Assembly (NCBI GenBank): GCA_947631875.1
Contig: CANRMV010000063.1
Location: 1 to 6,467, forward strand
Reading direction: 5' to 3'
Length of the DNA: 6,467 nt
Source of the DNA: an uncultured Clostridia bacterium
GTDB taxonomy: Bacteria; Bacillota; Clostridia; Christensenellales; UBA1242
In this document: positions 5,050-6,467 of the stretch, in pieces
Layout: every line of letters starts with the position of its first letter
How positions within the stretch are numbered: the first letter of the stretch is position 1
Translations under genes and position numbers: made by a program
The notes under the pieces: model-generated
What the model saw: only the letters and a program-made list of their open reading frames with translations
Database searches by the model: none
What the model was told of the DNA's origin: nothing

Positions 5050-5055
5050 ATTATA
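5050..5055 (-). promoter_or_regulatory. possible -10 box upstream of the methyltransferase
   Basis: A perfect TATAAT on the minus strand, 20 bases before the methyltransferase ATG, in the gap after the Nudix stop. No good -35 is found 16-18 bases upstream, so it is a weak or assisted promoter at best. Transcription from the Nudix gene is an alternative. Confidence 0.45.
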
Positions 5056-5077
5056 TCAAAAGAATTTTTATACGCAC

Positions 5078-5587
5078 CTAATCTTTTAAAATTTGCACAA
5101 CCCAATCTTTATATTCTTTTGCATGATTGCAGAAATCGGGTGAATACAAAAGTTTTACAAATTCATCATAATCAAGCCATTTTACACATTCGACTTCTTC
5201 CTTTTGAAGTTTCATTTCACTTATATCTTTGTTTGATTTCAACAAATAAATTTCCGCAAATTCCCAACCTTTTTGATTTAGCCACTCTTTGAGAAAAACA
5301 AAATCCTTTTGTCTGGCTTTAATTCCCAACTCTTCAAAAGTTTCTCTCACGCACGCTTGAAGCAAAGTTTCTCCGGCGTCAACATGGCCAGCAGAGGGCA
5401 TATCCCATTTGCCCGGACTGTTCTTTTTTGTCATTGCTCTTTTTTGAACTAGGATTTGCCCCCCCCGCTTAATCCAAATCCAAACGGCCTTGTGATAAAC
5501 TCCGGGATTTTCGCTATGGCAAAAAGATTTAGGTTTTGTTCCCACATGATTTCCATTTATGTCATAAACATCAAAAATTTCTTCCAT
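5078..5587 (-). CDS. Nudix hydrolase family protein
   Basis: 169 residues. Nudix proteins hydrolyse nucleoside diphosphates linked to another group, using divalent metal held by the Nudix box. The box is complete at residues 67-89: G67, five residues, E73, seven residues, R81 E82, two residues, E85 E86, one residue, G88. The flanking WIWIK, LVQKR and GKWDMPSAGH segments and the N-terminal D-x-N-G-x-x-x-G resemble the YfcD/IPP-isomerase-like branch often annotated as general NUDIX; substrate is not predictable. GGAG lies six bases before the ATG. An eight-G run (5459-5466) encodes part of K-R-G-G-Q near residues 40-44, in frame here. The gene starts 49 bases after tRNA-Ser with no visible terminator or promoter between, so it may share the tRNA promoter. 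It ends with TAG, and the methyltransferase follows. Confidence 0.92.
   Translation of the reverse strand: MEEIFDVYDINGNHVGTKPKSFCHSENPGVYHKAVWIWIKRGGQILVQKRAMTKKNSPGKWDMPSAGHVDAGETLLQACVRETFEELGIKARQKDFVFLKEWLNQKGWEFAEIYLLKSNKDISEMKLQKEEVECVKWLDYDEFVKLLYSPDFCNHAKEYKDWVVQILKD
5459..5466 (-). repeat. 8-G tract inside the Nudix gene
   Basis: Eight consecutive C on the plus strand, G on the coding strand, at codons 41-43. The frame is intact at this length. Slippage by one would truncate the protein before the Nudix box. It is the third long G tract in this part of the window. Confidence 0.9.
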
Positions 5588-5636
5588 TTATTTCTCCAAC
5601 AGAACTCTTGTTTTTTTTCAACGGTTCGTTTATCAT

Positions 5637-5727
5637 TGGCGGAGACGGTGGGATTCGGACCCACGTGCCGATTTCTCGACAACCGCATTTCGAGTGCGGC
5701 TCGTTGCGACCACTTCGATACGTCTCC
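5637..5727 (-). tRNA. tRNA-Ser(CGA) with an altered T loop
   Basis: 91 bases, class II with a long variable arm. Acceptor GGAGACG pairs with CGTCTCC, with discriminator G and an encoded CCA (5637-5639). The anticodon stem CCGCA/TGCGG encloses CTCGAAA, anticodon CGA (5690-5692), reading UCG. All stems pair. The T loop reads TCCGAAT instead of TTCGAAT, so the nearly invariant U55 (pseudouridine site) is C. A strong promoter lies upstream. The Nudix gene starts 49 bases downstream with no obvious terminator. Confidence 0.93.
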
Positions 5728-5737
5728 AAACGGTTTT

Positions 5738-5766
5738 ATTATATCACGGGAAGCGGTTTTTTGCAA
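5738..5766 (-). promoter_or_regulatory. promoter of tRNA-Ser, possibly also of the Nudix gene
   Basis: On the minus strand TTGCAA (5761-5766), exactly 17 bases and TATAAT (5738-5743). Transcription should start near 5731, a few bases before the mature tRNA. It has the same -35 as the promoter at 1311-1339. Confidence 0.82.
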
Positions 5767-5795
5767 TCTTTTATTCAAAAAACTTCTTTTTAAAT

Positions 5796-5824
5796 TTGCA
5801 AAAAGTGAAATTTTGTGCTATTCT
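5796..5824 (+). promoter_or_regulatory. possible extended -10 promoter of comEC
   Basis: TTGCAA (5796-5801), 17 bases and TATTCT (5819-5824), with TG one base before the -10 (TGC-TATTCT), an extended -10 form. If used, transcription starts near 5831 and the comEC ATG is only a few bases in, so the message would be nearly leaderless. This agrees with the lack of any Shine-Dalgarno before the ATG. Confidence 0.45.
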
Positions 5825-5834
5825 TTTGTTGTTT

Positions 5835-6467
5835 ATGAACGGCAAAAAAGTTTTTTTTCATTCCAGACCAATTTTTTATGCTTTTTTAGCGTTTTTGTTG
5901 GCACTTTCAACAACAAAATTTATTTTTGACGGAAACATTTCCTACATTATTTTTGATTGTGTCATTTTGCTGGCGTTTGTTGCATTTGCCATTTGGACAA
6001 AAAGTTTCAAAATTTTGGCGGTTGTGCTTGCACTGTTTGCATTTGGAATTGGTTGGTGGTTTTTGGGAAATTCCACTTTTGAGGGCAAACATTTTCAAGA
6101 AGAGTGCCAAGTTGTTGCACGGCTTTCAGACGATATGACAACCTATTATAACAATGTTAGTGTTGTGGCAAAAGATGTGAAAATAAATGGAAAGAGCGAG
6201 GCGAACATTTCGCTATACATAAAAAATGGAGCGGGCAAAGTTAAAGCGGGGGATGTGATAACCTTTGTTGCCCAAATTGAAAATGCTCAACTTTTTGAGG
6301 GTGAAAAATTTAACAGTTATTTTTATCGCGACCACACGCCATACACTGCCACAATTTCAAACTTTGTTGTGCAGGGAAACAAACTTTCGGCAATAGAGCA
6401 ATTTAGGTTAAAAACAAAAAGTCTTTTGATTGAAAATATGGGGCAAGAGCAGGGGCAGGTTGCTTAT
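5835..6467 (+). CDS. comEC: ComEC/Rec2-family competence protein, N-terminal part
   Basis: 211 codons are present and the frame is open at the window end. ComEC forms the membrane channel that passes single-stranded DNA into the cytoplasm during transformation. The N-terminus has three hydrophobic spans (about residues 12-30, 36-53 and 57-77). An extracytoplasmic beta-rich domain of DUF4131 type follows (about 80-190), with the characteristic KVKAGDVITFVAQIENA strand region and FNSYFYRDHTPYTATIS. The final residues (FRLKTKSLLIEN...GQVAY) match the start of the first helix of the Competence domain, where an A-L-L-x-G-D motif is expected just beyond the window. The ATG at 5835 has no clear ribosome binding site; in-frame TTG codons at 5826 and 5829 are alternatives with no better support. 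It is divergent from tRNA-Ser. Confidence 0.83.
   Translation, partial: MNGKKVFFHSRPIFYAFLAFLLALSTTKFIFDGNISYIIFDCVILLAFVAFAIWTKSFKILAVVLALFAFGIGWWFLGNSTFEGKHFQEECQVVARLSDDMTTYYNNVSVVAKDVKINGKSEANISLYIKNGAGKVKAGDVITFVAQIENAQLFEGEKFNSYFYRDHTPYTATISNFVVQGNKLSAIEQFRLKTKSLLIENMGQEQGQVAY

Noticed and set aside
5536..5929. Plus-strand open frames across tRNA-Ser
   Set aside because: They run through a well-formed tRNA gene and the opposite strand of the Nudix gene, with no start signals.

Overview
The window is an AT-rich bacterial segment with short intergenic gaps, Shine-Dalgarno-led genes, sigma-A-type promoters (TTGCAA, TTGGCA or TTGACA, 17-18 bases, TATAAT-like), intrinsic terminators and tRNA genes that encode CCA. 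Desulfoferrodoxin points to an anaerobe. A BspA-type leucine-rich surface protein and the absence of Gram-negative export features suggest an uncultured Bacillota/Clostridia-like, probably host-associated, bacterium. This placement is an inference. The standard genetic code fits, with TAA or TAG stops.

Layout. Bases 1-144 hold the end of a tRNA-Lys(TTT) and a complete tRNA-Gln(TTG), followed by a densely palindromic gap to 331. Two oxygen-defence genes lie on the minus strand: a Cu/Zn superoxide dismutase (332-799) and, upstream of it, a 2Fe superoxide reductase (870-1244). Between them is a terminator-like hairpin that contains the ribosome binding site of the dismutase gene. A divergent promoter pair separates the reductase from an unrecognised 288-residue plus-strand gene (1358-2224). 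That gene shares a bidirectional terminator with a convergent BspA-like surface protein (2293-3633, minus). Further minus-strand genes are a pyridoxamine-phosphate-oxidase-like flavoprotein (3889-4284), a SAM methyltransferase broken into two frames (4362-5029), a Nudix hydrolase (5078-5587) and a tRNA-Ser(CGA) (5637-5727). Divergent from the tRNA is the start of comEC on the plus strand (5835 to the window end).

The most interesting signal is a set of three long poly-G tracts (8-9 G, all on the minus strand, which is the sense strand there) within about 1.75 kb of AT-rich DNA. One lies exactly in the 17-base spacer between a perfect TTGACA -35 and a TAAAAT -10 upstream of the surface protein gene. 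A second is the point where the methyltransferase changes frame. A third lies in frame inside the Nudix gene. Together they look like slipped-strand contingency loci (phase variation) acting on one promoter and two coding regions. Homopolymer sequencing error is the main rival explanation for the methyltransferase frameshift, but it does not explain why three tracts exist or why one sits in a promoter spacer.

Secondary points are a tRNA-Ser with C where the T-loop normally has U55, a near-leaderless comEC start, and a possible premature stop at the end of the flavoprotein gene.
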